Below are positions 27,542 to 37,040 of a stretch of DNA of 64,000 bases, piece after piece; within the stretch, counting starts at the first letter, position 1, and each line of letters opens with the position of its first letter. The DNA comes from Arthrobacter luteolus NBRC 107841 (GTDB lineage: Bacteria > Actinomycetota > Actinomycetes > Actinomycetales > Micrococcaceae). The notes beneath the pieces are model-generated. The model did no database searches. It was not told the DNA's origin and saw only the letters and a program-made list of their open reading frames with translations. Location: positions 62,001 to 126,000 of the forward strand of contig NZ_BCQM01000005.1 of the NCBI RefSeq assembly GCF_001552075.1. The letters run 5' to 3'. Both the position numbers and the translations under genes were made by a program.

Positions 27542-27551
27542 CGAGTCAAAA

Positions 27552-28910
27552 CTACTCCGCTGGCGCGGGGTTCAGAACTCCCATGATCCGGTTCAGGTCC
27601 TCAACACTGGCAAACTCAATGCTGACTTTGCCCTTCCGTGCACCCAGAGTGATCTTCACGCTGGTATCCAGGCGGTCTGAGAGGGAATTTGCAAAGTAGT
27701 CGAGACGCTCATGCCGTGCGCCTGCTTTCGGCTTCGCTTCCTTTGCTGGCCGGCGGATACCGTCGGAAAGGGATACAACCTCTTCCGTCGCCCGAACAGA
27801 CATACCCTCAGCGACGATTTTCTGAGCGAGCTTCTCCATTTCGGCTGGGTCGTTGAGCCCCAGGAGCGCGCGGGCGTGGCCGGCAGACAGGACACCGGCC
27901 GCCAGGCGACGCTGCACGAGCGGAGGCAGCTTCATCAACCGGAGAGTGTTGGAGATCTGCGGACGGGAGCGTCCAATCCGTTCCGCCAGTTCTTCGTGCG
28001 AACACCCGAAGTCGTCCAGGAGCTGCTGGTACGCAGCGGCCTCTTCAAGCGGATTCAGTTGGCTGCGGTGCAGGTTCTCCAGAAGCGCATCACGAAGCAG
28101 ATCCACGTCCTGGGTGGAACGGATGATCGCAGGAACGAAATCAAGCCCAGCCTCGCGGCTGGCACGCCAACGCCGTTCACCCATAACAAGCTCATAGGGA
28201 TGATCGGCATCGCCTTCGGCGGACGGACGAACCACAATGGGCTGCAGGACGCCGATCTCACGGATAGAGTGCACCAGCTCGGACATGTCTTCTTCATCGA
28301 AGACGCTGCGCGGCTGCTTGCGGTTGGGATGAATGGAATCAATGGGCAGTTCAGCAAAGCGCGCGCCCGGAACTTCCAGAAGCGTTTCACGTGAAACGTC
28401 ATCAACGGACGTATCCGCTGCGGAAGGTACGTCGCCGGGCGTTGGTTCCACTATCTCAGCGACCGCTGCCGCGTCCCCTGTCGCCTCAGACGGCTCAGCT
28501 GGGGACCGGGTGGCTGCAGGGCGCTTAGATGCCGCTGCAGGGCGCTTGGCTGGCTTTGCAGCGGCTTTAGGTGCTTCCTTGGCCGTAACGGTGGAAGCCT
28601 CTGCAGCTTCAGGTGCCTCGGCTGGCTCGGCCGCTGCCTTGGCCCGGGCACTTGCCGACCGGGTTGCCGTGCCGCGGCCCGCAGACTTTTTGGGCACAGG
28701 AGCCCGTAGTGCATCCTTGTTGATTCCCGCACCCCGGCGGCTGCCGCCGGCACGTCCGGGAGCAACTTCATCACTCGCCGCCGCGAAGAACAGGTCTACA
28801 GGCCTCCCGGCACGGGATCCCTGCGCGGTTTCAGTTGTCTCAGAAGCCTCGGCAGTACTGGGAATCAACGCACCCAGACCCCGGCCCAAACCCCGACGCT
28901 TCTCGGTCAT
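27552..28910 (-). CDS. parB: Chromosome-partitioning protein ParB
   Basis: A 452-residue CTPase clamp that binds parS and spreads. The N-terminus has the ParA-contact motif [14 protein letters not shown] (residues 5-18). A long Ala/Glu/Pro-rich disordered linker (about 20-178) follows. The CTP-binding ParB domain (about 180-275) contains GERRWRAS; the helix-turn-helix (about 285-345) contains [23 protein letters not shown]; and a C-terminal dimer domain ends at 452. The linker is longer than in Bacillus ParB, as in other actinobacteria. ATG at 28910 with GGAAGG upstream. A perfect parS lies within the gene at codons 172-176, encoding VSRET. Confidence 0.96.
   Translation of the reverse strand: MTEKRRGLGRGLGALIPSTAEASETTETAQGSRAGRPVDLFFAAASDEVAPGRAGGSRRGAGINKDALRAPVPKKSAGRGTATRSASARAKAAAEPAEAPEAAEASTVTAKEAPKAAAKPAKRPAAASKRPAATRSPAEPSEATGDAAAVAEIVEPTPGDVPSAADTSVDDVSRETLLEVPGARFAELPIDSIHPNRKQPRSVFDEEDMSELVHSIREIGVLQPIVVRPSAEGDADHPYELVMGERRWRASREAGLDFVPAIIRSTQDVDLLRDALLENLHRSQLNPLEEAAAYQQLLDDFGCSHEELAERIGRSRPQISNTLRLMKLPPLVQRRLAAGVLSAGHARALLGLNDPAEMEKLAQKIVAEGMSVRATEEVVSLSDGIRRPAKEAKPKAGARHERLDYFANSLSDRLDTSVKITLGARKGKVSIEFASVEDLNRIMGVLNPAPAE
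28384..28397. promoter_or_regulatory. parS site 8, inside parB
   Basis: Perfect GTTTCACGTGAAAC within the parB linker, read as V-S-R-E-T (residues 172-176). Confidence 0.95.
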
Positions 28911-29012
28911 GGGTAAGTCCTTCCCTTATGCACACAGCAAGCGGCATGGATTGATTGTGAGAGTATTCTACGGTTCGCCGGCAGGATCATCCGGCAACCC
29001 TGAAGGGGGTGT

Positions 29013-30149
29013 CTAAGAACGCTGAGCGATCTCAGCAGCGGCCTCGAGATACGAAAGAGCGCCGGTTGAGGACGGATCGTAGGTCATAACGGTCTGCTGG
29101 TAGCTGGGCGCCTCGGAAATTCGTACGGATCGCGGCACAACTGCAGCCAGGACCTGCTGCGGGAAATGCTCCCGGACCTCGGCAGCTACCTGGGCGGCCA
29201 GGTTGGTGCGGCCGTCATACATGGTGAGCAGGATCGTAGAAACAACCAAATCTGCATTCAGGTGTTTCTGGATCATCTCAATGTTCTTCAGCAGCTGGCT
29301 CAGCCCTTCCAGTGCGTAGTACTCGCACTGGATCGGAATCAGAACTTCCTTGGCAGCCACAAAAGCGTTGACAGTCAGCAGGCCCAGACTCGGCGGGCAG
29401 TCGATGAAGATGTAGTCCAGGCGCTCTTCACCGGCTTTTTTGCGTTCAGCAGCGTAGACGTCAATGGCGCGGCGGAGGCGCTGTTCCCGGGCAACCAACG
29501 AAACAAGTTCAATCTCCGCTCCGGCCAGGTGGATCGTCGCAGGCGCGCAGATCAGGTTCTGGATGTCCGGGCACTGCGCAACCACCCTGCCCAGCGGCAG
29601 GTCATCAATGAGCACATCGTAGATGCTCTCAACCTCTGCCCGGTGGTCAATGCCAAGGGCGGTGGAAGCATTTCCCTGCGGGTCAATGTCGATAACCAGG
29701 ACATTCAATCCGGCCGACGCCAGAGCGGCGGCCAGGTTGACGGTGGTGGTGGTTTTACCCACGCCGCCTTTCTGGTTGCTGACCGTCATAACGCGCGTTT
29801 CGGCCGGACGCGGCAGAACGCGTCCGCGGAGCCGTTCGCGCCGCCGGTTTTCACTGGCAAGCTCGCGGGCCAGTGGGGTGCTTTCATCCATCAGGTCCAT
29901 AACGTCTACCGACTCGGACGGAACGACCGCCTGGCCGGCTACACCACCTTCGCTGGTCTCGGAAACAGGCACATGGGATGCGCCGGCAGACAATGTTGCA
30001 ACAGCATGTCCTGTTTCACGTGAAACAGGCAAGGGCGGCTGTGGTTCTGCAACTTTTTCGGGTTGATTCCTTGAAAACGTGGATGAGAAGGCAGAACCCA
30101 GCGCAGCAAAGGGGGGAATTCGTTTTGCGGCAGAATCGCGCACACTCAC
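29013..30149 (-). CDS. parA: Chromosome-partitioning ATPase ParA
   Basis: A 378-residue Walker ATPase. The deviant Walker A KGGVGKTTTT follows SNQ at about residues 123-132, then IDIDPQGNAS and the Walker B FIDCPPSLGLLTVNA. It binds DNA non-specifically as an ATP dimer and moves ParB-parS complexes after replication. Residues 1-117 are a non-conserved extension; V42-S-R-E-T46 is encoded by a parS. The start is uncertain: GTG at 30149 has no strong ribosome binding site, and a GTG six bases further in is possible. parB follows after 102 bases, separate enough that it may have its own promoter. Confidence 0.95.
   Translation of the reverse strand: MSVRDSAAKRIPPFAALGSAFSSTFSRNQPEKVAEPQPPLPVSRETGHAVATLSAGASHVPVSETSEGGVAGQAVVPSESVDVMDLMDESTPLARELASENRRRERLRGRVLPRPAETRVMTVSNQKGGVGKTTTTVNLAAALASAGLNVLVIDIDPQGNASTALGIDHRAEVESIYDVLIDDLPLGRVVAQCPDIQNLICAPATIHLAGAEIELVSLVAREQRLRRAIDVYAAERKKAGEERLDYIFIDCPPSLGLLTVNAFVAAKEVLIPIQCEYYALEGLSQLLKNIEMIQKHLNADLVVSTILLTMYDGRTNLAAQVAAEVREHFPQQVLAAVVPRSVRISEAPSYQQTVMTYDPSSTGALSYLEAAAEIAQRS
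30013..30026. promoter_or_regulatory. parS site 9, inside parA
   Basis: Perfect GTTTCACGTGAAAC within a 20-base palindrome (CCTG...CAGG) near the 5' end of parA. It is the copy closest to oriC. Confidence 0.95.
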
Positions 30150-30211
30150 CTGGACATGCTCACTTTCACAACATAAGGCATTACAGCCACCAGCCTATCG
30201 GCTGCCCCGCC

Positions 30212-30232
30212 AAAACCCCGGATCGACCGGGG
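30212..30232 (-). terminator. rsmG terminator
   Basis: On the minus strand CCCCGG-TCGAT-CCGGGG is followed by TTTT. It lies between rsmG and parA, so parA is probably transcribed from its own promoter in 30150-30211. Confidence 0.75.
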
Positions 30233-30255
30233 TATGTACACAACGCGTTTAGTCC

Positions 30256-30885
30256 CTAAACCACAATCCGGACGACCGTGGTGTGTTCTTCCAGCACGTC
30301 CTCCCCAGCCGTCACCACTGAGGTTTCCTTCCCGCCGAGCTTACGGATCTGCTTGGCGGCCTTTTCGATCTCTTCCGCAGCACTGCGGCCCTTGATAGCC
30401 AGCACCTCGCCGTGGCCCTGCAGCAGCGGGATGGTCAGCCCGGCAAGACCGGACAGGGCGGAGACAGCCCGCGCCGTAACTACGTCGACCTTTACCTTGC
30501 CAACCACCTGCTCCGCGCGGCCGCGGATCACCTCGACGTTCTCCAGCCCCAGATCTTCAACAACCTCGTTGAGCCAGGTGACCCGGCGCTCCAGCGGTTC
30601 GATCAGCGTCATGTGCAGATCCGGCCGGGCAATGGCCAGGCACAGCCCCGGAAGGCCGGCGCCGGAACCGACGTCGGCCACCTTGCTTGAATCCGGGATC
30701 AGATCAGCGACGACAGCACAGTTCAACACGTGCCGGCTCCACAGGCGAGGAACTTCGCGCGGACCCAGCAGCCCGCGTTCCATGCCGGATGTGGCCAGGT
30801 GCTCCACATAGCGTTCCGCCAGCGGCAGCCGGGAACCGAATACCCTGACCGCTGCAGCATGCTCGGCAGGCGTAATTTCAACCAC
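30256..30885 (-). CDS. rsmG: 16S rRNA (guanine-N7)-methyltransferase
   Basis: A 209-residue SAM-dependent enzyme methylating G527 of 16S rRNA (GidB). The SAM motif VADVGSGAGLPGLCLAIARP and the block ERRVTWLNEVVEDLGLENVEVIRGRAE are diagnostic. It belongs to the leftward rpmH-rnpA-yidD-yidC-khpB-rsmG group and is separated from parA by a terminator. Loss of RsmG commonly gives low-level streptomycin resistance; here the gene looks intact. Confidence 0.95.
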   Translation of the reverse strand: MVEITPAEHAAAVRVFGSRLPLAERYVEHLATSGMERGLLGPREVPRLWSRHVLNCAVVADLIPDSSKVADVGSGAGLPGLCLAIARPDLHMTLIEPLERRVTWLNEVVEDLGLENVEVIRGRAEQVVGKVKVDVVTARAVSALSGLAGLTIPLLQGHGEVLAIKGRSAAEEIEKAAKQIRKLGGKETSVVTAGEDVLEEHTTVVRIVV

Positions 30886-30936
30886 GAAAACAGATCCTTG
30901 TCTTAGCGAGTCTGAGGGATGTTCCGGCCCGCAAGC

Positions 30937-31476
30937 CTAGGAATCGGCGAGGGAGACCACAATATGCCGGGAAGGACCTTCGCCCTCGGACTCGCTGATG
31001 AGGCCGAGCTCCGCAACGGCGTCATGGACGATCTTCCGCTCATAGGCGCTCATCGGCGCCAGCGCGATGTCCTTGCCGGCGGTCTTGGCCCGGGAAACGG
31101 CGTCTTCCGCAATCCGGTGCAGCTCTTCGCTGCGCTCCTTGCGGTAGCCGGAGATGTCCAGGACCAGCCGGGAGCGGTTATCCGTAGCCGTCAGCACCGA
31201 GAGCCTGGTGAGCTCCTGGAGGGCTTCCAGGACCTCTCCGTCCTGTCCCACCAGGGACTGCAGCCCGGAGTCGTCGCCTTCTTCGGAGACTACGGAAATG
31301 TAGGTCCGTCCGCTGCGTACCTCGATGTCGATATCGCCATCGATGTCGGCAATGTCCAGCAGTTCTTCCAGGTAGTCGGCTGCGACGTCGCCTTCTTCCT
31401 CGAGGCGGCCCGCTGCTCCGCTTTCCGCGGGCTCCGGCAGTTCTTCCACAGACTCTTCGACGTGCTCAGTGCTCAT
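30937..31476 (-). CDS. Jag/KhpB RNA-binding protein (KH + R3H)
   Basis: A 179-residue protein. An acidic N-terminal tail (1-35) is followed by a KH-like domain with GQDGEVLEALQEL (residues about 77-89) and a C-terminal R3H domain with MSAYERKIVHDAVAEL. Such proteins bind RNA and are linked to cell-wall growth control. The ATG overlaps the yidC stop (ATGA), so it is translated with yidC. It lacks the separate N-terminal Jag-N domain of Firmicutes. Confidence 0.92.
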   Translation of the reverse strand: MSTEHVEESVEELPEPAESGAAGRLEEEGDVAADYLEELLDIADIDGDIDIEVRSGRTYISVVSEEGDDSGLQSLVGQDGEVLEALQELTRLSVLTATDNRSRLVLDISGYRKERSEELHRIAEDAVSRAKTAGKDIALAPMSAYERKIVHDAVAELGLISESEGEGPSRHIVVSLADS

Positions 31477-32435
31477 CTTTTCTTCCTGTTCTTGCGCTGG
31501 GGCTGCTGGCGCTGGGCCTTGGACAGTGCGGGAACTTCTTCAACCGGCTCGGCCTTCTTCTCACCCAGCAGGGGAACCATCGGCAGTCCCTTCCGGGCAC
31601 GGCGCTCGGCGAGTGCCTTCGCTGCGGGGGAACCCGGTGTGGGCATCCGGCGGATGACAAAGAACTGCTGCGCCATGGTCCACAGGTTGGTGGTGGTCCA
31701 GTAGATGAGGACACCAATGGGGAAGTTGATGCCGCCGATGCCGAAGACCAGGGGCAGTACATAGAGCATCATCTTCTGCTGGCGCATGAACGGGCTCTGC
31801 AGCGCCTCTTCAGACATGTTCTTCGACATGATCTGCTTCTGCGTGATGAACTGCGACGCGGTCATGGCGATGATCATGATGACCGAGAGGACGACGACGG
31901 ATACGTGGCCTTCGGTGCCGAAGCCGTGAAGCAGCGAAGAGGAAAGCGGCGCGCCGAGGATGGTCGCTTCATCGAACTGCGTGATGGCCGCCGGAGTCAG
32001 GGCACCAATACCCTCTCCGCCTGCGCTGGCGCTGGAGACGCCGTTCAGTACCTGGAACAGGGCGAAGAAGAACGGCATCTGGATCAGCATCGGCAGACAG
32101 GCAGCAAACGGGTTGGTCCCGTGCTTCTTGTACAGCGCCATCTGCTCCTGCGTCATAGCCTGGCGCGAGAGCTGGTCAGTCTTGCCCTTGTACTTCTGCT
32201 GGAGCTTGCGCAGGTCCGGCTGCAGCGACTGCATACCGCGCTGCGCCTTGATCTGCTTGACGAAAACAGGAATGAGGGCGGCCCGGATGACAATCACCAG
32301 ACCGATGATGGACAGCGTCCAGGTCCAACCCGATGCGGCATCCATCCCGAGGAAAACGAATCCCTCGTGGAAGATCCACATGATCCATGACACCACCCAC
32401 TTGAAGGGGAACAGTATCGTGTCGAAGAAACCCAT
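31473..32435 (-). CDS. yidC: Membrane protein insertase YidC
   Basis: A 320-residue insertase with about five membrane segments and the positively charged loop AQRGMQSLQPDLRKLQQKYKG between the first two conserved ones, containing the groove side. It inserts and folds membrane proteins with or without SecYEG. The C-terminal tail is Lys/Arg/Gln-rich (QRQQPQRKNRKKR), fitting ribosome contact. No lipobox is visible. It starts nine bases after the yidD stop. Confidence 0.95.
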   Translation of the reverse strand: MGFFDTILFPFKWVVSWIMWIFHEGFVFLGMDAASGWTWTLSIIGLVIVIRAALIPVFVKQIKAQRGMQSLQPDLRKLQQKYKGKTDQLSRQAMTQEQMALYKKHGTNPFAACLPMLIQMPFFFALFQVLNGVSSASAGGEGIGALTPAAITQFDEATILGAPLSSSLLHGFGTEGHVSVVVLSVIMIIAMTASQFITQKQIMSKNMSEEALQSPFMRQQKMMLYVLPLVFGIGGINFPIGVLIYWTTTNLWTMAQQFFVIRRMPTPGSPAAKALAERRARKGLPMVPLLGEKKAEPVEEVPALSKAQRQQPQRKNRKKR

Positions 32436-32443
32436 TTACTCTC

Positions 32444-32833
32444 CTAAGCCGCCGAGCGGCTGTCTTCGTCTGCCGGAATCACGGGATGATTCAGCACAAT
32501 GATCCTGGGGACCGATTCCTGCGGCCACGTCCTGCGGCCTTCGGGCACGTGGTCCACTCCGCCGTCGTTCCACGGATGGCAGCGGACAAGCCGGCGCGCG
32601 GCAAGCCACGTTCCCTTGACGGCACCGTGAACGGTGACGGCTTCAAGGGCGTACGCCGAGCATGATGGAAAAAACCGGCACACCGGCCCGTAGAGCGGGG
32701 ACACCACCTTGCGGTAACCCATCAGAAGTCCAATCAGGACGTTCCGGGGAAGGTGCCAGAAAAAAAGCATGATGGGCAGGAAAAAGGCAGCGGGAAGAGA
32801 AGCCTTCGCCGGTTTGCTACCGGTTCGGCCCAT
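32444..32833 (-). CDS. yidD: Membrane protein insertion efficiency factor YidD
   Basis: A 129-residue small protein of the haemolysin/YidD family with the conserved VSPLYGPVCRFFPSCSAYA core and the RLVRCHPWNDGGVD signature. It helps YidC-dependent insertion at the inner face of the membrane. The frame extends to 32929, but the ATG at 32833 follows GAGGGG eight bases upstream and gives the usual length. It follows rnpA with a 26-base gap. Confidence 0.93.
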   Translation of the reverse strand: MGRTGSKPAKASLPAAFFLPIMLFFWHLPRNVLIGLLMGYRKVVSPLYGPVCRFFPSCSAYALEAVTVHGAVKGTWLAARRLVRCHPWNDGGVDHVPEGRRTWPQESVPRIIVLNHPVIPADEDSRSAA

Positions 32834-32859
32834 CTTTAGCCCCTCCCTCACCTTTGTGG

Positions 32860-33207
32860 TCACTGCCGCGAAAGCTTGCCTATGCATGCAGAGAGGGCAC
32901 CAGCGTAGTCGGCGCTTAATTGCGCCCACGATGCCGATGCCGCCGGCGGCAGTGCCCTGACCACAATGTCCAGCCCCGTAGGGTGGTCGGCCAGGCTCTG
33001 CGCTGCTGCTTCTCTCAGTCTTCTCTTAACGAGGTTACGTGTCACGGCGTTCCCGACCGCCTTCGACACAATGAACCCGACGCGCGTTGGCGCGGCCGGG
33101 TTAGACACTGCGTATAAGACTACGTTCCGGCGCCCGCAACGGGCACCGGAACGTACGGTATGGGAAAAATCCGCCGCCGAACGCACCCGGTTCCTCGCGG
33201 CCAGCAT
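32860..33207 (-). CDS. rnpA: Ribonuclease P protein component
   Basis: A 115-residue basic protein with the signature RNLVKRRLREA (residues about 57-67) and the N-terminal RVRSAADFSHTVRSG. It is the protein partner of the RNase P RNA that trims tRNA 5' ends. It lies between rpmH and yidD as in nearly all bacteria. Confidence 0.95.
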   Translation of the reverse strand: MLAARNRVRSAADFSHTVRSGARCGRRNVVLYAVSNPAAPTRVGFIVSKAVGNAVTRNLVKRRLREAAAQSLADHPTGLDIVVRALPPAASASWAQLSADYAGALSACIGKLSRQ

Positions 33208-33268
33208 TCAGGACGCCAGGAGGGTGGGACAGAGCTGCTGAGGCAGCATCGGCAAACCTAAGTCTGTT

Positions 33269-33406
33269 TTATGCCGACAGTTCGGTACGGCCCTTGCCAC
33301 GGCGTGCGGAAAGAATGGCACGGCCGGCACGGGTACGCATGCGAAGGCGGAAGCCGTGCTTCTTGGCACGACGGCGGTTATTCGGCTGAAAAGTCCGCTT
33401 GCTCAC
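33269..33406 (-). CDS. rpmH: 50S ribosomal protein L34
   Basis: A 45-residue highly basic protein: [20 protein letters not shown] then a Met/Arg-rich C-terminus, the L34 pattern. The frame is open further up, but the GTG at 33406 with a GGAG site gives the standard length. First gene of the leftward group and divergent from dnaA. Confidence 0.96.
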   Translation of the reverse strand: MSKRTFQPNNRRRAKKHGFRLRMRTRAGRAILSARRGKGRTELSA

Positions 33407-33866
33407 GGTGGTTACTCCAAGACAATCTGCGCTGGCGCTTGCTGCATCAAGGGGAAAGCACAAGCGGCGCTCTTTTCATGTGACTGACTACACTCAACCC
33501 GGACCTGGACCCTGATTCCCAGAACCCTGATGGGCATGAATGAGTGCAGATAGCAGACACAAAGGACTACTCAACGTTAGGTGAGACCCCGTTTGCAGTC
33601 AAACCGGGGGCCGCGGGGCCTGTTCATACAGAATTTTCCACACCTGTGGACAAGTTCCCGTATGGGCCTTTCACAGTCAAATGTGAGTCCCGCCCCAAGT
33701 CAAGCAGGGGCGCCGGATTCCGGCTACCGACAGCCGAACTGATGCTCTAGGCTTGGCGCTGGGTGTTTATCCACGACTGTGTATAACTCTGTGGATGACT
33801 CTTCCGGATCCAGGCCTGGATTCCGGTTTCTTAAACCGCCCCCTGCGGGCGTCACGAGAGGTTTTT
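33407..33866. promoter_or_regulatory. rpmH-dnaA intergenic control region with DnaA boxes
   Basis: 460 bases between divergent starts. A perfect DnaA box reads TGTGGACAA at 33645-33653 (reverse strand TTGTCCACA). One-mismatch boxes are TTATCCACG (33767-33775), TGTGTATAA (33778-33786) and TGTGGATGA (33790-33798). The cluster just upstream of dnaA fits autoregulation. Promoter elements are not clear enough to place. Confidence 0.8.
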
Positions 33867-35285
33867 GTGGGTACGGACGAAATCAACGACGTCGGCAGTT
33901 CCTGGCGCAAGGTCATCAGGACGCTGGAGACCGATGACAGGGTTTCACCCCGGCAGCGCGGATTCGTGGTTCTTGCCCAGGCCCAGGGCCTGATTGGCAC
34001 GACCCTGCTTGTGGCTGTTCCCAATGAGCTGACGCGCGAAGTGCTGCAGACCCAGCTCAAGAACATCCTTGACGAAGTCCTCAAGACTGTCTTCCAGGCG
34101 GACATCCAGTGTGCCTTCGTGATTGACGCGGATCTGACTCCCGTCGCCCAGGCCGAACCGGAGCCCGAGCCCGAAGAAGCAGCCCCCTCGCCCGTGCCGA
34201 CCGGCGAAAGCGCTCCGTCGCCCACACCGCCGAGCACCTCGCAGGAATTTGGCCGGCTGAACCCCAAATACGTTTTTGAGACATTTGTCATCGGATCCTC
34301 CAACCGGTTTGCCCACGCCGCTGCCGTTGCCGTGGCCGAAGCTCCGGCGAAGGCCTACAACCCGCTGTTCATCTACGGGGATTCCGGGCTGGGCAAGACC
34401 CACCTGCTGCACGCAATCGGGCATTACGCCCGCCACCTCTATACGGGGATCCGTGTGCGGTACGTGAACTCCGAAGAGTTCACCAACGATTTCATCAACT
34501 CCATCCGGTACGACGAGGGCGCCAGCTTCAAGCAGCTCTACCGCAACGTGGACATCCTGCTGATTGACGACATCCAGTTCCTGGCGAACAAGGACGCGAC
34601 GCAGGAGGAGTTCTTCCACACCTTTAATGCGCTCCACAACCACAACAAACAGGTGGTCATCACCTCCGACCTGCCGCCCAAGCAGCTCTCCGGGTTCGAG
34701 GAACGGATGCGCTCACGCTTCGAGTGGGGTCTGCTGACCGACGTTCAGCCTCCGGAACTGGAAACCCGGATCGCCATCCTCCGGAAGAAGGCGATTGGCG
34801 ATTCCCTGAGCGCCCCCGATGATGTGCTGGAGTACATCGCCTCAAAAATCTCCACCAACATCCGTGAGCTGGAAGGCGCCCTGATCCGGGTGACCGCCTT
34901 CGCCAGCCTGAATCGCCAGCAGGTCGACGTCGGTCTGGCTGAGATTGTGCTCAAGGACCTGATCACCGACGACGGCGCCCAGGAGATTACGGCCGCCTCG
35001 ATCCTCGGTCAGACGGCAGCCTACTTCCAGATCAGCCTCGAGGAGCTGTGCAGCAAGTCGCGGACGCGGACTCTGGTCACAGCCCGGCAGATCGCCATGT
35101 ACCTCTGCCGTGAGCTGACTGACATGTCGCTGCCGAAGATCGGGCAGGAGCTTGGCGGGCGGGATCACACCACTGTGATTCACGCGGACCGCAAGATCCG
35201 GGAACTGATGGCCGAGCGGCGGGCCATCTACAACCAGGTCACTGAGCTGACCAACCGAATCAAGCAGCAGCAGCGCGAGGCTTAG
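33867..35285 (+). CDS. dnaA: Chromosomal replication initiator DnaA
   Basis: A 472-residue AAA+ initiator. Domain I covers about 1-90, a Pro/Glu linker about 95-125, then the AAA+ core with Walker [10 protein letters not shown] (about 170-178) and Walker B LLIDDIQF. The C-terminal box-binding helix carries the signature [11 protein letters not shown]. It unwinds oriC and recruits the helicase. GTG start at 33867 with AGAGG upstream; the longer upstream frame is rejected because it runs into the promoter boxes. Confidence 0.97.
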   Translation: MGTDEINDVGSSWRKVIRTLETDDRVSPRQRGFVVLAQAQGLIGTTLLVAVPNELTREVLQTQLKNILDEVLKTVFQADIQCAFVIDADLTPVAQAEPEPEPEEAAPSPVPTGESAPSPTPPSTSQEFGRLNPKYVFETFVIGSSNRFAHAAAVAVAEAPAKAYNPLFIYGDSGLGKTHLLHAIGHYARHLYTGIRVRYVNSEEFTNDFINSIRYDEGASFKQLYRNVDILLIDDIQFLANKDATQEEFFHTFNALHNHNKQVVITSDLPPKQLSGFEERMRSRFEWGLLTDVQPPELETRIAILRKKAIGDSLSAPDDVLEYIASKISTNIRELEGALIRVTAFASLNRQQVDVGLAEIVLKDLITDDGAQEITAASILGQTAAYFQISLEELCSKSRTRTLVTARQIAMYLCRELTDMSLPKIGQELGGRDHTTVIHADRKIRELMAERRAIYNQVTELTNRIKQQQREA

Positions 35286-35849
35286 ATCCGCGTCAGCGCG
35301 CGGATTAGAGGGCCCCGCAGGGGCTCGAAATTAACACGTGTGGACAAGGGTGTGGATAACTCGGTGGATAACACCTCTCAGCGGGTATTGCCCTGTGGAT
35401 ACGCGGAACTGCAAAATAGTTCCCAACAGCCCCGCCCTGCACGTAGGCTGAGCGTCCACAGGTTATCAACAGGCTTAAAACGCCGGAACGCCCGGCAGGG
35501 TCGAGTTATCCACAGTATCCACAGCAGTTATTAACACTACGAATCTTAAGAAATTGGGTTCCACCAAATAACATCCGACCTTCCGGACCAAACATCCGAT
35601 GTTCCATCTGCCTGCTCCGCAGGTCCTGGAACGGGTGGGGTGAACCCCTTTGGGCATTGGCACAATGCCCGCTGTGAACGGATCCTCGTCCCCCGGTAAA
35701 TGACAACCTGCCGGCGGTAAGCTGGCACAGGGTATTGTTGTGATTCCCAGCGGGCAGACCGGGCGTCCTGGCAGCCCGAAATGCTCCCTCACGTGTTCAT
35801 GAAAGTTCAGTAGTACTGATAAGTACGTTGTGAAAGGCGGCACCCTGCA
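35286..35849 (+). other. Chromosomal origin oriC
   Basis: The 564-base gap between dnaA and dnaN, the usual actinobacterial origin. Perfect DnaA boxes: TGTGGACAA (35339-35347), TGTGGATAA (35351-35359), TTATCCACA (35506-35514). Near matches: GGTGGATAA (35363-35371), TTATCAACA (35463-35471), GTATCCACA (35515-35523). An AT-rich stretch (TTATTAACACTACGAATCTTAAG, 35528-35550) may be the unwinding element. dnaN's promoter should lie in the right-hand half. Confidence 0.9.
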
Positions 35850-36974
35850 GTGAAGTTCAGAGTTGAGCGGGATGTCCTGGCCGAGGCGGTTACGTGGACA
35901 GCACGGTCCCTCTCACCCCGTCCGCCGGTTCCCGTCCTTTCCGGGCTGTTGATCAAGGCCGAAGCCGGTGCCTTGAGCATCGCCAGCTTCGACTACGAGA
36001 TCTCAGCCCGCCTCCAGATCCCGGCCGATATTTCCGACGAAGGAACCATCCTGGTCTCCGGACGCCTGCTGGCAGAGATCTGCCGCAGCCTCCCGTCAGC
36101 ACCGGTTGAAGTCGAAACCGACGGATCGAAGGTGACTCTCACCTGCCGCAACAGCCGTTTCAACCTGGCTACGATGCCGGTTTCGGAATACCCGGAACTT
36201 CCAGCCCTTCCCGACGTCAGCGGCGTCGTCGACGGCGACGCATTCGCCCAGGCAGTTTCCCAGGTGATCATTGCCGCCAGCCGCGACGACACCCTGCCCA
36301 TCCTGACCGGTGTCCGGATGGAAATCGAAGACGATCTCATCACCTTCCTGGCGACCGACCGGTACCGTCTCGCCCTCCGTGAGCTTTCCTGGAAGCCGGC
36401 AACGCCGGGGATTTCCACGAGTGCCCTGGTCAAGGCCAAGACCCTGAATGAGGTTGCCAAGACTCTCGGCGGCGGCGGAGACCTGAACATCGCGCTCTCC
36501 GAAGACAGCGAACTGATCGGGTTTGAAAGCGGCGGACGCCGCACGACCTCGCTGCTGGTCGACGGCGACTACCCCAAGATCCGCTCTCTCTTCCCGGAGA
36601 ACACGCCCATTCACGCAACGGTGGAAACCCACGCGCTGGTCGAAGCTGTCCGCCGCGTTTCCCTGGTTGCGGAACGCAACACCCCGGTGCGCCTCGCATT
36701 CACTGACGGACAGGTAACTCTCGACGCCGGAACCGGTGAAGATGCCCAGGCCTCCGAGGCCCTCGAAGCTTCCCTGGTCGGCGACGAGATCACCGTCGCC
36801 TTCAACCCGCACTATCTCAGCGAGGGCCTGGGGGCTTTCCCCAGCAAGTACGTCCGCTTTTCCTTCACCACCCCGCCGAAGCCTGCAGTAATTTCCGCGC
36901 AGGAAGAACTCACCGGAGATGACCAGGAAGACTACCGGTACCTTCTGATGCCGGTAAGGCTTCCGAACCAGTAA
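35850..36974 (+). CDS. dnaN: DNA polymerase III sliding clamp (beta)
   Basis: A 374-residue clamp of three similar domains; the start MKFRVERDVLAEAVTWTARSL and end YRYLLMPVRL are typical. It encircles DNA and holds the polymerase. GTG start with AAAGG upstream. Between dnaA and recF as in most bacteria. Confidence 0.97.
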   Translation: MKFRVERDVLAEAVTWTARSLSPRPPVPVLSGLLIKAEAGALSIASFDYEISARLQIPADISDEGTILVSGRLLAEICRSLPSAPVEVETDGSKVTLTCRNSRFNLATMPVSEYPELPALPDVSGVVDGDAFAQAVSQVIIAASRDDTLPILTGVRMEIEDDLITFLATDRYRLALRELSWKPATPGISTSALVKAKTLNEVAKTLGGGGDLNIALSEDSELIGFESGGRRTTSLLVDGDYPKIRSLFPENTPIHATVETHALVEAVRRVSLVAERNTPVRLAFTDGQVTLDAGTGEDAQASEALEASLVGDEITVAFNPHYLSEGLGAFPSKYVRFSFTTPPKPAVISAQEELTGDDQEDYRYLLMPVRLPNQ

Positions 36975-37040
36975 AGGCTTTCATCTGCATTTCGAGAGCC
37001 TTTCCGTCCACTGACGTGGACGACGGAGAGAGGAACCGAC

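Larger units (their letters stand above)
23862..27551. other. Gene-free 3.7 kb centromere-like region
   Basis: No frame here has a convincing start, composition or family; all are short and overlap on both strands. The DNA is less GC-rich than its neighbours and varies in composition, with pyrimidine-rich and short-repeat patches. It carries seven perfect 14-base parS palindromes. It lies between two convergent genes, so no promoter needs to be here. The best reading is a parS loading zone for ParB beside parBA and about 6-10 kb from dnaA. Decayed insertions are possible, but I see no recognisable remnant. Confidence 0.75.

Noticed and set aside
24069-30026. The nine GTTTCACGTGAAAC palindromes as operators of a generic repressor
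   Set aside because: The sequence is the parS consensus, the copies surround parAB, and most are not near promoters.
33753-33866. Upstream extension of dnaA to 33753
   Set aside because: It would place coding sequence over DnaA boxes and lacks a ribosome binding site; the GTG at 33867 has both the site and the usual N-terminus.
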